A DNA stretch of 64,000 nt, taken from NCBI GenBank assembly GCA_038502055.1, contig JAXRKN010000037.1, forward strand, positions 992,001-1,056,000, read 5' to 3'. Below are positions 23,025-36,300 of this stretch, piece after piece. The notes under the pieces are model-generated. The model was not told the origin of the DNA. It ran no database searches and worked only from the letters and a program-made list of their open reading frames with translations. How positions within the stretch are numbered: position 1 is the first letter of the stretch; every line of letters begins with the position of its first letter. Source of the DNA: Tanytarsus gracilentus (Eukaryota; Arthropoda; Insecta; Diptera; Chironomidae). Made by a program: the position numbers and the translations under genes.

Positions 23025-24902
23025 ATGAATTTCGAAGAATTTAATTTAAATGTAAATCAAACGCAAGAGGAATTAACAGTGTTAAGATGCAATGTGTGCG
23101 GAAAAAACTACGAGAATGCAAGCAATTTAAAGGTAAGCTGAAAAATGTTTTGATAGTTATTTTAAAATTTTAAATATTTCTTCTTTTAGAACCATCTGAA
23201 ATCTCATTTTGACAAGAATTACTACATTTACTGTCACATTTGCGCAAAGACTATATCACCCTGGAAACTTAAAAATCATTTGAGAAGTCACAGTAAAAAT
23301 GAAGAGGAGAAAAACAGAATTCAACCAAAGTTAGAGAATTATGATTGTCGATATTGTGGACTTCGTTTTAAAAAAATTAACAATAGAACATCTCATGAAA
23401 AACGAATTCATAAATCCAAAGAAAACGATGGAATCAATAATTTCATGTGCAAGGAGTGCAGCTCAATATTCAGGACCCGAGAAGAACTAAGAGAACACTC
23501 ATTTTCACATTTTCTTGGCAAAATACATTTTTGCGATTTTCCCGGATGCAGTCGTCAATTTAAGAAGGGAAAGCTTCTAACTGTCCATAAAAAATGCCAT
23601 TTTGAACCTCAAGTCAAATGTTTTGGTAAGAAATTAAATTATTTTTGAAAGTAAAATTCATAACTTTTTAATTATATAAAAGATTGTGGTCAAATGTTTG
23701 TTCAAAAATCGGGTTTGCTTAAACACCAAAAGTACGGAAGATGTCCTGTGACGAAAACTGTAAGGGAAGTACCAACTGCAGAAGAGATCGAGTCAAATGC
23801 TAAAATAGCACAAAATCAGTTCAAAGCATTAAGAGGACGAGATAAAATAAAATGTGATGAAAGCTCTTTTGTTTTTGAAGACATCGAAAGCTTAAGTGAT
23901 ATTGAGGCTGTACAAGAATATCCAGAGGAATCACCTATTTTTGAAGGTAAAGAAAATGAAAGTGAGGAATGGCACTATGAGTATCTCGATGAAGATTTAG
24001 TTGAAAACTTACAAGATGACACAGAATCAAATCCCTTTGAAGCAATCGAGGAAATTGTGTCTGATGAACTTGATAAAGTAGAGACAAATTTAGATTCATT
24101 TGAGATGAGTGAATCCACAATTCCAATGACTCGGAAAAAAAGATCAAAAAGTTCCAAATCACTTGCTTACGAGTGCGATTTCTGTGGCAAACAATTCATA
24201 TCAAGAACATCAATATTTTCTCACCTTTTGGTGACGCACAAGGAAACCGCTGATTATAATTATAATTGCAGCTTCTGTCTTCGAAAGTTTAAATCAGTTG
24301 GTAATCTAACAAGACACATGAAAGCAGTTCATAGTGACGAAAGACAATGGAATTGCGATAAATGTGGTGCAATGTTTAAAGAAAAATATCAGTTGGAACT
24401 ACATTTACACAATCACGATCGTCCATCAAAGTGTCAAACTTGTGGAAAAATGGTAGCAAATCTAAAAGTTCACTTGCGACATCATGCGACAAAGAAAAAT
24501 AATTTTATAGTCGAATGTCCTCTGTGTGGTAAAAAAACGGGAAAATATCAATTAAATCGTCATATTAAAAGCGTCCACGAGAGAGCGTTTCAAAAGAAAG
24601 CCCTAACCTCAGATCTTAAAATTTATCCATGCAATGTGAACAACTGTGAAGAATATTTCAGTCGCAGACAAGAACTCAGACAACACCAGTACATCACACA
24701 CTCTCAAAGTAAAATTTATGAGTGCTTAATATGTGGAAATGTTTTCAAAAAACAAAAGCTTTTGAGTGTACATCGATTTACTCATCAGCCGCTTAATGTC
24801 AAATGTAATTTTTGTCACAAAATTTATGCTAGAAAAGCTGCCCTCTACAAGCACATGAAAAAACATCATCCAGAGTCTTATCAAAATCCAAAAGTTAGCT
24901 GA
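23025..24902 (+). CDS. C2H2 zinc-finger protein with about 14 fingers
   Basis: Probable nuclear DNA-binding protein. Exons 23025-23132, 23190-23625 and 23683-24902 give 587 residues. Fingers occur in two blocks. Five or six are N-terminal: CNVCGKNY, CHICAKTI, CRYCGLRF, CKECSSIF, CDFPGCSRQF, and an atypical CFDCGQMF ending HQKYGRC. After an acidic Glu/Asp/Ser-rich linker of about 130 residues, another eight run from CDFCGKQF to CNFCHKIY. Some have only three spacer residues between the histidines. The first finger starts about residue 23 and spans intron 1; no ZAD domain precedes it. The start is 203 bp after the AFG3L2 stop, on the same strand. I cannot assign a one-to-one orthologue. An AATAAA lies near 24976. 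Confidence 0.88.
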
Positions 24903-25934
24903 ATTTATATTTCTCATAATTTTTCAATAATAATATTTTCATTACACAAAAAAAAGTTCATGAACTGTTTTCCAATAAACAAAAAAATCCGATTAAACTG
25001 AAAGTAAATTTTCAACCAATTATTTATCTCTTTTATAGACTAAAATGTGTTGATCGATTGTTTTATGAGTGTGTTTACCTACGAAAAAAAAAAGATTTTC
25101 CTCTTTCATGTTGTGCATTAATGAATTATTTATAGACTACAATGCATTAGATAGTAATTATGATTAAATTTAATTTTCTTTAAAAGAATCTCCGGTAAAG
25201 AAATAAACACGCACGCCTCCGCAAAAAAAGTGCGAAAGCTCTTTTTGACTTGCGCGTAACTTTTTGCTGCGCTGCTATCATTGGCTCTAATCACGCTACA
25301 ACATATTATCGATTTCAAGTGATCGCAATGAGTGGAAGAATTTAAAGAAATCTTTTTAGAAAATTGTTTAAAAGTCAAACTTATTTTTTTGCAAAGAAAA
25401 TAATTGTTTTATTTATTAATTTTTTTTCTCTAAAATTTCTAATAAAATCTCTCAAATTTGATAACTTGCAAGTGAGAAATCTTGTAAATATTTATTATCA
25501 TTTAATACTTCATTTATAGACCACAAAGTTATTAAGTCCCTTTTCTATAGTTGCGTGTTTGACGTTGAAAATCAATAAAATTCATTATCATTAGCAGCTT
25601 ATTACTTATTACTTTCATATATGTCAGAAAATAACCCTAAAAATTTGAGGAAACTTTTTCAAAAAAAAATAATGTCAGATGCAAAAATCTCAACCCTTCA
25701 CCTGTTGCAATCAAAAACTGTCGGCAATTTTCTTCCTTCTTATATGCTCTCACAATATGATTCATTGCATTATAAATTTTTTGCTTCTTTCTCGAAAAAC
25801 ACACACATGTGTCGTTCATCACTTTTTTTTTATGGTGCTTTTATTTTTAGACAAGCCATTTTCAGCTCTTAAAACTCCTCACTCGAATTAAGCGACAATC
25901 TTCATGCATACAATGAACTCACGAAAAAAGAGAG

Positions 25935-25993
25935 ATGGGGACTTAAGAAGAAATGAAATTATGCAGCCGCGTAAGAAAAATTTAAATTTATCT
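25935..25993. repeat. 59-bp direct repeat, copy 1
   Basis: Identical over 59 bp to 26182-26240. Both copies begin ATGGGGACTTAAGAAG and contain the GC-rich word GCAGCCGCG in otherwise AT-rich DNA. Divergent similarity continues downstream (GAAATAAAAAATTT near 26003 and 26265), suggesting a larger duplication with a 247-bp period. Confidence 0.9.
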
Positions 25994-26181
25994 AGGAGGG
26001 AATGGAAATAAAAAATTTTATGAGAAAAATTTTTTAAAAATACTTGGTTATTTAAATTTCAAATAGGTTTAATTGGGATTTTATTTTATTATTTTTATTT
26101 TTTTTTGGTTAATTATTGCGGAGAAAAGGAAGTGCTGAAATTAGGAAGGTATAATTAGAAATTTATCGATAGAAAAAAGGA

Positions 26182-26240
26182 ATGGGGACTTAAGAAGAAA
26201 TGAAATTATGCAGCCGCGTAAGAAAAATTTAAATTTATCT
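26182..26240. repeat. 59-bp direct repeat, copy 2
   Basis: Second perfect copy, offset 247 bp from the first. Both copies are preceded by a GAAAAAAG-type run. Confidence 0.9.
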
Positions 26241-26347
26241 CCAAGGCATCGTGGGACATGTCAGAAATAAAAAATTTATATCGCAGAAAAAATTGCCATT
26301 TTTTTAAAAAAACCTAAACTTTTTAGGAATTTTAAATTTTTATCAAA

Positions 26348-26787
26348 ATGCGCTTTAATTCAACATTAACTTACAATTTCTCTCTCCTTCTAATTTATTA
26401 TGTGATAAATTTAGATGCAGCACATAAAATCATGAACAGCCGTCTGAAAGATGCTCAAGTTAATTACCGAAGTTCCATGATGAGCATTAATTGTGCATCC
26501 CAAGACGAATCCAATAAATTTTTTCGCGAAAAAGAAAAATTGGAATTTCGTGACAGGTTTAGTTTATGTCAGTGATTCATTGCGAGTCCAATGCGTCTTT
26601 GCGACATCTAAATCATCGCGACGAAGTGGATTGGTTTGTTTGTGTTGAGCGTGTCAGCAATTTAGAAAAAATTCTCCCTCGTTCATGTTTTTCTTTCGAG
26701 CGACAACTAAAAATAACTTTGTCTCACAAATATTTTCCTGTAATTGACAATCAAAAGAGAGGAATGGAAAATTTTCATATCATTTAA
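26348..26787 (+). other. Doubtful small secreted-protein locus, frame broken
   Basis: Two overlapping small frames: 26348-26575 (75 residues) and 26566-26787 (73 residues), offset by one base. The first starts at a true ATG with a signal-peptide-like segment (MRFNSTLTYNFSLLLIYYVI). Codons look more balanced and GC-richer than the surrounding DNA. The second has three scattered cysteines and no known motif. A stop lies two codons before the second ATG, so the two frames would need a frameshift or one is spurious. I do not recognise either. It could be a small lineage-specific gene, a decayed gene, or chance. Confidence 0.2.
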
Positions 26788-28811
26788 AGACACAAACTCG
26801 AGTAAACATTTATGATTTTTTTAATTTGCTCGAAAATTGAATGTATTTAATGAGACATTTTTATCAACACACCGCTAACGATAGCGTTAGGTGATTTTTT
26901 TGTCCAATAAATTAATGAAATTATTTCGGACATCAAAAATGCTTGGTTTTAATTATTTTCATCCTTAATGTCTAATTAAAAGTTTTTTTCGAGGATATTT
27001 TTATAAGATTGAAGCTGAAAAGAAAATTTTTAAAAAATTATTTGAAATTTTGTCTTTTTATGAATTTTTATTGTTCCATTTTTTTGTGAATGATTTTTCC
27101 TCAATAATTTTATAAATAATTATTTTTAAATTAATAGTGTAATGTATAATAGAATTAATAAGTACAGATAATTAATGGTTTTTATCGCTTCTTGCTACCA
27201 TTTAGAATATTTTTAATGTTGATCTTCTTAAGTTCTATATAAAAATATTTTTACGCATTTTTCCTCGTTTCTTTAATTTGTTTTTTGTTTGCTAATAAAA
27301 TATAGAGCTTTTAATTGTTGTTGCGTGTATATAATCAATTTTAAGACTTATGCACTTGATCCTCAATGTTATCATCATCTTGCTATTCACTTTCGACATT
27401 TCAATTTGATTAAATTTTCTCTATCTAAAAAATATTTTTCTTCTTCTTTTTCGGTTTTGAGACACAATTGAGAGTTTTTAAAATTTCTTTCATATTTTCA
27501 ATATCAATTTGAACGAGTGCTGCCATTAAAAGTGTGCAAAAATTATTGTTTGAGTATTTTTATGAAATTCTCACATTTGAAAATTTCATAAATAATATTT
27601 TTTAAAGATTTTCATAATTATTTAATGGTGGCTGCTGACCTTAAACATCTAAAATCTTTGTTTGTGTGTGTATGTGTCGCTAATGTATAAAAGTCTTAAA
27701 TTTATTTAACTTTAATTTTTTCTCCATCGTCATATTTTTTTCATGTTAACATTTTTACGTTTATCGTTGACTTTTATGTTCTCGATTGACAGATTTATTC
27801 AAAAAAGATTTTTTTGGGCTGTTTTGTCAAAAAAGAAAAATTATACACTGCGCTACTTCGAATGTAATATTTTTCCTGGATTTTATTGAGGCTTTAATAA
27901 ATTTCCACATTCGAAGCAAAGCAATGCACTATAAAAAGATCATCATAAGACAATTTGAAACTTGAATAGAAACAAAACTAATTTACTTCCTTGATATGGT
28001 TTAAATTGAATGTTTTTAAGCCGCCAAAATGAAATAAAAGAAATTGGGTCATTTTTAATCTTCATAAAAAATTGATATGCGCGCATAATTATTAACAGTT
28101 AAGTAGACGAATTGAGATGAGGGCAAGCAACGTGTACAAAAGAAATTTGGACAACAAAAACTTCTTCTCTTATCTCCCGACTGAGCAATAAACTTGTGTA
28201 AGTATGTCCTTAACGGAATAAAGTCTTAATTAATATCCATTCTCTTCATCTTCTGTAAAGTTATAAGTGTGTGGAACTTTTTTCAAAATTTTCTAAGTTT
28301 CAGGACTCTTGTGTGACTTTTTCTCTCTCGAACATTCGATCTTTAAATTAGGCATAAACAAAACAAACAAAATAATTAAAAAAATTGACTAGATTTTCTT
28401 CTGGGGGATTTTTCTCTCTCATCATCTTCATCAACATAAACTAGCTGATCCACACCTTCGTGTCATTATCAGAGAGATGAAACATAGAATTGAAAAATTT
28501 CCGCTTGTGATGATCGTTAAAAATTATGAGATTCACGTTAACAAAAAAATTATTTTTCCAATTAAGAAAAAAAGAGAAAATTTTCACTCAAATGGTGAAT
28601 TTAGATGTGCGTGGGTTTGAGGGAGGAGAGAGAGAAGGAAAATGTTTTAATTAAATTTTATTAGAATTTTTTCAGGCCGCTTTTCTTGGTCTCTGAGAAG
28701 TTGTTTCATTGACTTTAATTTATTATCATATTATTATTTGGTAATTCTAGGTTTTGGTTCTTTGCTAGTGTTGTAATCATCAAATTAAATTACATCCAAG
28801 TTGTTTTTTGC

Positions 28812-28859
28812 AGTCAAGGCGAGGTAACTCGATATTTTTAAAAGTGTCTAGCCTTGACT
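28812..28859. repeat. Inverted repeat AGTCAAGGC / GCCTTGACT
   Basis: Perfect 9-bp arms at 28812-28820 and 28851-28859 around a 30-nt loop. The loop shows little further pairing, so a microRNA precursor is unlikely. Confidence 0.5.
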
Positions 28860-29820
28860 ATTTTGGATGAGCAATGATAGGTAGATTGAAGGTTTAAAGT
28901 ATATATAATTATCACTAACATTAATAGCTTATTTAGGATGATTATGAAATTACAAACAGACTTTCTTTCAGAAAATTACAATCATTCACCATGCATAAAA
29001 TATTTTTTCTTATCGCATGGTGAAGTGCAACTGACTAGCAGCGCCCATATATTGTTTGTATATTTTTTTATTCGCTTCTTTTGTGAAGAAATTTTCTTCT
29101 TCTTTTTGAATTATGCGTAAGAGTCGAAAGTCTGTAGATTCTTGTAAAATTATTCGATAATAATTAATATTACTAAATATCTAAGGTATAATGAATTGCA
29201 GCAAGTATGCATGAAAAAATATATAGTTTTGCACTGGGTTTCATTAATCGGCATTTTTCCACCTCAAAGTGCCAAATAAAAGAGAAATCGCTCGAAAAAA
29301 AATTTCTCATAATTTTTTTTGCCCTTGCCATATTCTTTTTTTTCTCTTTGGTATGCCTCCACTTATATGTTGATTCATATTTTCCAATAATCTTTTCGAA
29401 ATAAATTTTTACAAATGGATTTTTATCAAAATAGTTTTTTTTCATATGTCTTAACATTAAAAATCTTTTTTCTCTTCTTTTATGGTTCAATAGTAATAAT
29501 TGAGCTTTTTAGAGGTTTATAATATTGTGAAAAATATTTTTTGTGTGATTTTGTTTCATATAATTAATAATCTAACAACTAGAATATTTAATGGTAAATT
29601 TAATTTGATAAAAATATCTTTTATTCGTCGTCATTTTTTGGGTCACACGGTTATCGAGAAAATTTAGATTTAACTGATTTTTCAAAAATTTTCTCATACC
29701 TCATAACCTTAATATTTTCTTTTTGTCTCAAGTAAACACGAATGTGATAACGATTTTTTTTTTGCTTTTGATAATATTTTGAAAATCTTAATAAAATTTT
29801 CGATTGTCATTTTCGAGAGA

Positions 29821-29836
29821 TGTGTGTGTGTGTGTG
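29821..29836. repeat. (TG)8 microsatellite
   Basis: Eight uninterrupted TG units. Confidence 0.9.
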
Positions 29837-30388
29837 CGATTTATTGAAAAATTTCACAATTTTTTTTTCACTTTCGACGATCCAAAAAAAGTACTCGCTC
29901 GATAAAACAAAAGATTTATTAATTTATATGAAAAGTTGGTATTGAGAGAGCGCGCGAGAGCAATAAATTGAAGAAATCGTTTATGTTCCGTGTTACTTAA
30001 CAATAAATAGTCAATATAATTAGGCGATATTTCTCATCTCATTTTGACAAAAGAATTTCTTAAGAGAGACATCTTTTAAAATTTCTATAATTTGTAAATA
30101 TAAAGATCAATAATGAGCGCGTGTGTGAGAGAGAAATTTTAATAAATTATCAAATGAAATTTTTCTACTTAAAAATTAAAGGATATTTAAAATTGTGTAA
30201 TAATATTATATAAAGTTGATAATCAATAAGTTTAAATTGGGACTTGTCATAATCTATCGACATTTTTTCTTCATGTGAAATTGCAAAAATAATTGGAGAG
30301 AGATTAATTAGATTAAGCTGTCAATTGAATCCCATTTGTCCAAAAAATTAAGATGCGAAACGTTTCTTTGGCAGTTGTTTAGTTACCA

Positions 30389-33300
30389 TTATTGAAGACG
30401 TGCTTCTTGCAAGCTAGCATTAGCAGCGGCAGCCGCGGCATTTTGATAAGGATTGCTTAGTCCATTGTATGCGCCTTGCTGTGGCAATGTTGCGTATGCT
30501 CCATAAGGCATGTAACTTGCTGCGCCAGCACCAGCTCCTATTGAAATTTTAAAATAAATGAACGATTAATTTTCAAATTTTTCAATTTAAAGTTTTTAAG
30601 TTTATTTTAAAATATAACATTTTAATGCATACTTAAGTTTTAAATTTATTACTTTTAATCTTACCAGTTGCGGCGGCAGTAGCGTATTGAGGAAATGCCT
30701 CGTATCCACCATATTGACCCGGGAAAGGAGCAGCAGTTGCAGCTAAAGCATTCTGTAAGACATAAAAATAAAAATCTCTCATGAATATTCCTCGTGACTT
30801 TAATTTCCCTCGAGAAATGTGAGGGTGAAATTTTTCTCTCTCTATATATTTTATATGATCTTAAATCTTATAATTTAAATTGACAAAATATCAAAAGAAA
30901 AAAGAAAGAAAATCCAAGAAAATCCCATCATCCGTAAAGAAAGAAGAAGAAAAAAAGCTCACCTGGTACTCGTAAAATTGACTTGTGGCAGCGGCCAAAG
31001 CAGCTGCGTGCGAAAGTTGAGTGGCCGATGGAATTTGCATTGTCAAGCCGGCTGTATTTTGTTGTGCGGCAGCAGTCGCTCCAAGATATGGTGAAGTTCC
31101 GAGTGATCCATAAATATATGGCGGCACACTTTAATTTTTTCGGTTTTTGTTTAGATTTCAAATTTTTCAACATTCAAGTTCAAGTATATTTTTTTGTTTA
31201 TTTTTTTTCAGATCACACAACCAACCGAAACATATAAAAAAGAGAGTTAAGATTAAGAAATTAGTGAGTAAAAATCTTCCAAAAATTCCAAGAGCCCGAG
31301 GTGAGTATTTTACGAAAGCTCAATAAATTTAAATTTTACGAAAGCTCAATTTTTTCTCATCATAAAATACTCCCTCAAAGCTCCTGAAAACTCCAAGTAA
31401 AAAAAATATTACAAAAAGGCTCTCGCTCTCGAATAAAAAAAAGTAAGAAAATGCCAACAACAAAAAATATGCAATGAAAATAAAAAAAAAACACAAAATC
31501 AAAATCTTTATGAGTGAAAATTTATTGTTGAGAGAAAAGTGCTGAGCATGAGCACTGAATTACTTTTAAAATTTTAAATAAGATCGAAATAGTTTATCAT
31601 CGTCATAAGTGAGTTTATTTCGAAGAAGTTTTTGCTCGGGGTGACAGGGAAATCAAAATTTTTTTAATGACACATAAAAAAGTTTTTTCCTGCCCGAAAG
31701 AAATGAATTACGGGTAAAAATCGATGTTCGATGGAGTAAACAACGTAAAATATTGAATAGCCTAGGAGGTCGAGCTCATAGCACATTTTTTCTATTGCTG
31801 AATGTCTGCATGCTCGCTCACATGTGTTTATTGATTTGAATAATTTATAGATGTTTTATTTTTCCTCCTATATTTCGCTTTACACTGGCATACATATTGC
31901 CACCACTAACGTCCGCCAATATAATGATAGACAGTGAGCGAGTGAGGTTCATTTAATGATAATTACAGTTCCGAGTGTACAAATAGCTATTTTCCCTTAG
32001 TCATCGTTGATTTTTTACCTAGGAGCACTGCATATGACATTAATTTGATTCCCAAGCAAAACAGTATAGGCAGGACGTCAATAGACATTGACTACCCAGC
32101 AAAATTCTAAAGAGTTGAGTGCATATGAAAATTTTCATTTCCTTTCCTATTAAAAAACAGCACTCGCACTCACGGTTGTGTCGATACATGACAATGTACC
32201 GTCTAAAAATATGAAAAGTAAGTCAAAATGAAATCCATTAAATATAATTGATATAATTTTTTGTCATTTGATTTCAAACCGTTTTTTAATTTTACAAGAA
32301 ATGCTCTAGAAAAAAAGTTATTATCAAAGTGCTGGCACGCGAAGACATTTCTGATAGATTCGTTAATTTTCTGTCATGTTTATAAAATTATTGAGATTTT
32401 TTGTCTAAACATTTTGTCCTAATAATTATAAACAGAAAAAAGAGTGTACACATAATAAGCGTAAATGAGGTGCGTGCGTGTAATAAAGAGAGATTCATTA
32501 ATTTATTAAAACAATTCGACACCTCGACTTAATATTTTTTCACCCATTTTTGTTTCTTTATTTTTATTTGGGGGAGAATAAAAAGACACGAAAGGATTTA
32601 TGAATTATTAAGGAGCTGGCTGAGAAAATACAATTTAGGGGAGCGAAAAAAAGTCGATCACGAATATAAAAATGTTCAACAAGCAAGTCGATTTATCAAC
32701 TTAAACATGTCCCGCATTTTTATTTAATTGCCTCCTTTTTGTGTACGTGCATGATGTCGCCTCATGTGTTTGCATTTGTTTTAATATCAATTATTTTCCC
32801 ACCACCAACACTGACTTTATCATTTGGAATTAAATTTTTATAGTTTTTTATTTTTACCGCACATGCGTTCGTAAAAAGTAATTTTTTGGCTGAATTCCAT
32901 AAAAATTTAAATTTAATTAAAAATAAGATTTTTTTCTCTTATCAACTGTCAAACTGAAAAATGTTTTAATTTTAATTTTCGTCACTTGTTGTGTCGACGA
33001 TAAACAAAATTCTTCGTTTACCCACTTCGGCTCCATAAACAAATCGCGAGGAAAGAAAGCAAGAGCCAATCACAAAACGTGGGGTGGAAATTTTCGCGCA
33101 TGACATGAGAAAAACAATTGTCGAGTCTTTGTTTGTTATGAAAATGTGCGTCTCAAGAAGTTCTTTTGTATTTATTTCAAAAAAGAGTTTTGACGCGTCT
33201 TTGAGATGCGGCAATCAACAATTGTTGCGGTTCTCATAATGGTGGAATTTTATTCGAGGCGGGGTATGAATATTTTACGAGATCGCTAGGCATGCATGAT

Positions 33301-36300
33301 TGCAATCGCTGTGAATCGATAAAATGACAATGAACTCGCGAGGAAGTTCTGAGTCTCTTGAAAAATTCTTTTCTCTCACTCACTTGGCTTCAATTCAAAA
33401 ATAGAACAAAAGGGAGCAACAACATTACACGAACGCGTGTGTTACCTAATAACATATCGGAGTAGAAAATTGAGATGAAAATAAATAGAAGTGCCTCGGC
33501 AACACATCATCAACTTACGATAAATTTTTTATTCTCATATATTTTTTAATGTTTTGTCAGAAATCATTTTTATGAGGATCGTAATATTTTTCCCCCTCTT
33601 AATCGTGGGTGTGTGTGTGAAATGTGAATTTTTTTAATCTCAAAATCAACCACAACTGTTAATGAGTCAAGGCAAATTTTATTTTAGAGAATTTCCCAAA
33701 AAGAGCTGTAAATTCATCTTAGACTTAGTTAAGAGGCCACTCAACGAAGTGGAAAAATTTATTCACATTATTCAGAAGTTCACACATGGATCATAAATCG
33801 CGATATGGGTTTAAGAGAAAATGCCGCTTTAAGCATGTTTTGAGTGCTACATTTTAACACGTGCCAAGAGAGAGAGAAAAGTTTTATGGAAATCTGAGTG
33901 AATGTTCTTTCTCTTCCTGTCAATTAATGTGCTGCTGACTGTGACGAATGAGTAAGGCATTTGTGACAAATAATTCACTCGCAACCAAATGAGAGAGAGA
34001 AAAGTGTGTGTACTATTGCCAGTGGCTCCTCAAACTACACCATTTTACGGTTGTTTCTCTCTTATTCCTCCGCACACACATTTCAAACTATATAATTTCT
34101 GTTATCGTGTGTTAAAACTTTTTTGTACTCAAAAAAAAATTAACATTTTTGTTTCGAAATTACTCTTTAAAAAAATATATAAAATGTTAAAGCGGAAATG
34201 ATTTGAAAATGGATGAAAGAAACGGAGTTGAAATATTTTGTGTGCGAAATTAAATTTAAAGCCAAATAATGAATTTTAAAATTTACAAAAGGAAAGTTTA
34301 TAAATTATTGATGTTTAAAATTTAACGGTTGAAAAGAAGTTGAAAATATTTTATTGTGTCTTTAACCCCATCAAGGTTAATTTTGAATTTCACTTTTAAC
34401 CTAAAATACTTTTTAAAGTTTTCATTAAAAAGCCTTCATACTGCATTAAATTACAGAAGATTCACTTGAATTATTGAGTTACCATTTACACCAAATATGA
34501 TTCAGAGAAACAACAGACTTTTCATAAAAACAAGACATATTTGGGTTAATTAGCCAACTGTTTCACGTATCCGCAGAGACAACAGCTAGAAATTAAAGTG
34601 CGGGTCAATGCGATGATCATGATCTAGCATTATAATCAAAGTCAAAGATTTTCTGAAATCGCGCAATTAGGCGATCTATAAAAAATTCTCTACCGAACCA
34701 ATTACAACTTTTGCTTTATTTAAAGCGTCATAAATCTTTCTCATATGTACATGCATTGTGCAACTGAAGATGCACAGACGTAGTTTAATGAACAACTTCC
34801 CATGAATTACTCATCTTAACGTTATGTGAGTGAGTCTCATTTTCTGTATTTTTTGTTTCATGATTTAAAATTTATGAGACACAAAAAAAGAAATTACAGT
34901 AAGATTTTTTCAAAAATTTCATTTAATTTCTGGATGGGTTTTTGATTTTTGTATTTTCCGGAAATATTGAAATAATAAAAACTAAATATTTAGGCACTTT
35001 GATGTGATAGTTAAAAAAAATTCATAAAAGTCATCAAGGAAGAGGTCAAAATGAAAAAAAAATCTTTGCTTTTGCGGTTGATAATTTCCTGAAAAAGATT
35101 GACGACAATTTTGGGTGAAAGCACGCGTAAATTTTAACAAAAAATTAAAATATCAAAAGAAAGTGAATAACTTTTTTATGGCGAAATAATTTTCCTCAAT
35201 CGCCCCCGTGAATGCTTTCAGATTTGATTAAGAATTTCATGAAATTTTCATAAGAAATGAGACATCTTTGTCGCGATCATTTGAAAAGCATCTCTTTCTC
35301 TATAGCATGCGAAAATGTCGTCGTTCTGTGTTGAGGAAAACTCGTGTCGAGATTTATTATTAAACATTTAGGATTTCTTTGCTCTCTCTCTCGCATTTAA
35401 TTTAGATCGTCGTCTCTTTTTCTTGACGATATGCCAAAAAAAAATATTTTCCTTCTCGTTTCGCGCAAACTATACGGCGATGTAAATATATAAAAAATAC
35501 AGCAAGCAACAACACTACTGACATGAAAATGTGGGACTTATCCGAAGCAAAAAAATAAGCTTTTTTCTTTGTCCCATAAGCCGGTTGAAGTGTCTGGCTA
35601 ACATTTCATCGCACATCACTGTGAAATTTCCTGCAGTTTGAAAATCGTTTGACAATAATGTTCGCATCATCAATATTGTGACAGGCGGGCGGATTTAATG
35701 AGGTCAGCAATGAAAAACAAATTGCCAACAACTTCCCGGTCTCATCGAAATTAACTTGGACTGTCAATGTGGCGAAAATAAGAATATCACACAGTTTAAT
35801 GATGCATCCACATAGCAGCTTGTTTTTCTAAAAATTTCCCTCTCTAAACAAATTTTTCATCGTGTCGGCGAAACGAGTGAAAAATTAATTTTCATTTTCG
35901 TTCGAGAAATGTCTTTTGCATCATCATATTTTTGTCATCTGAACACTTTTCATTTTGACTTTATATACTCACGCTTCTTACATAAAACAGACTTGTTCAT
36001 TTTCACATGCCTCTGACTTAATGAACGTTCAAATAACTTTTCCTTAAAGTTTAGCTCGTGTTCATAGACAGCATGAATTAATTAAGTTTCTATTTTAGTG
36101 GAGACAAAGACAAAGCGATTGCGTGTACGCGCTTAGAAAACTGCCAATTATTTATGACTTAATAAAGAAATTAATTATTTTAATCCTTGAATTATTTTCA
36201 TGTCATGTTAATTTTTTTTAAAATTAAGCATTAAATTTAAAATTTATGTATCAAATTTCTTATCATTCTCCTTAAGCGACTTCCCTAATTCCTTTCTCAT

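Larger units (their letters stand above)
24903..26347. other. Non-coding stretch with a duplicated segment
   Basis: AT-rich and without a supported gene. It includes both copies of a 59-bp direct repeat, annotated separately, and may include distal 3' UTR of the minus-strand RBM24-like gene. Confidence 0.4.
26788..30388. other. Gene-free stretch left of the RBM24-like gene
   Basis: AT-rich; likely includes the 3' UTR of the minus-strand RNA-binding protein gene. It holds a (TG)8 run at 29821-29836 and two small hairpins (about 26871-26893 and 28812-28859). No coding frame is supported. Confidence 0.45.

Noticed and set aside
28812..28859. 9-bp inverted repeat as a microRNA precursor
   Set aside because: The stem is too short and the 30-nt loop barely pairs; no known miRNA seed recognised.
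29821..29836. (TG)n tract as a GU-rich autoregulatory site for the RBM24/SUP-12-like protein
   Set aside because: The gene is on the minus strand, so its transcript would read CA there, not GU; the tract also lies outside the coding exons.
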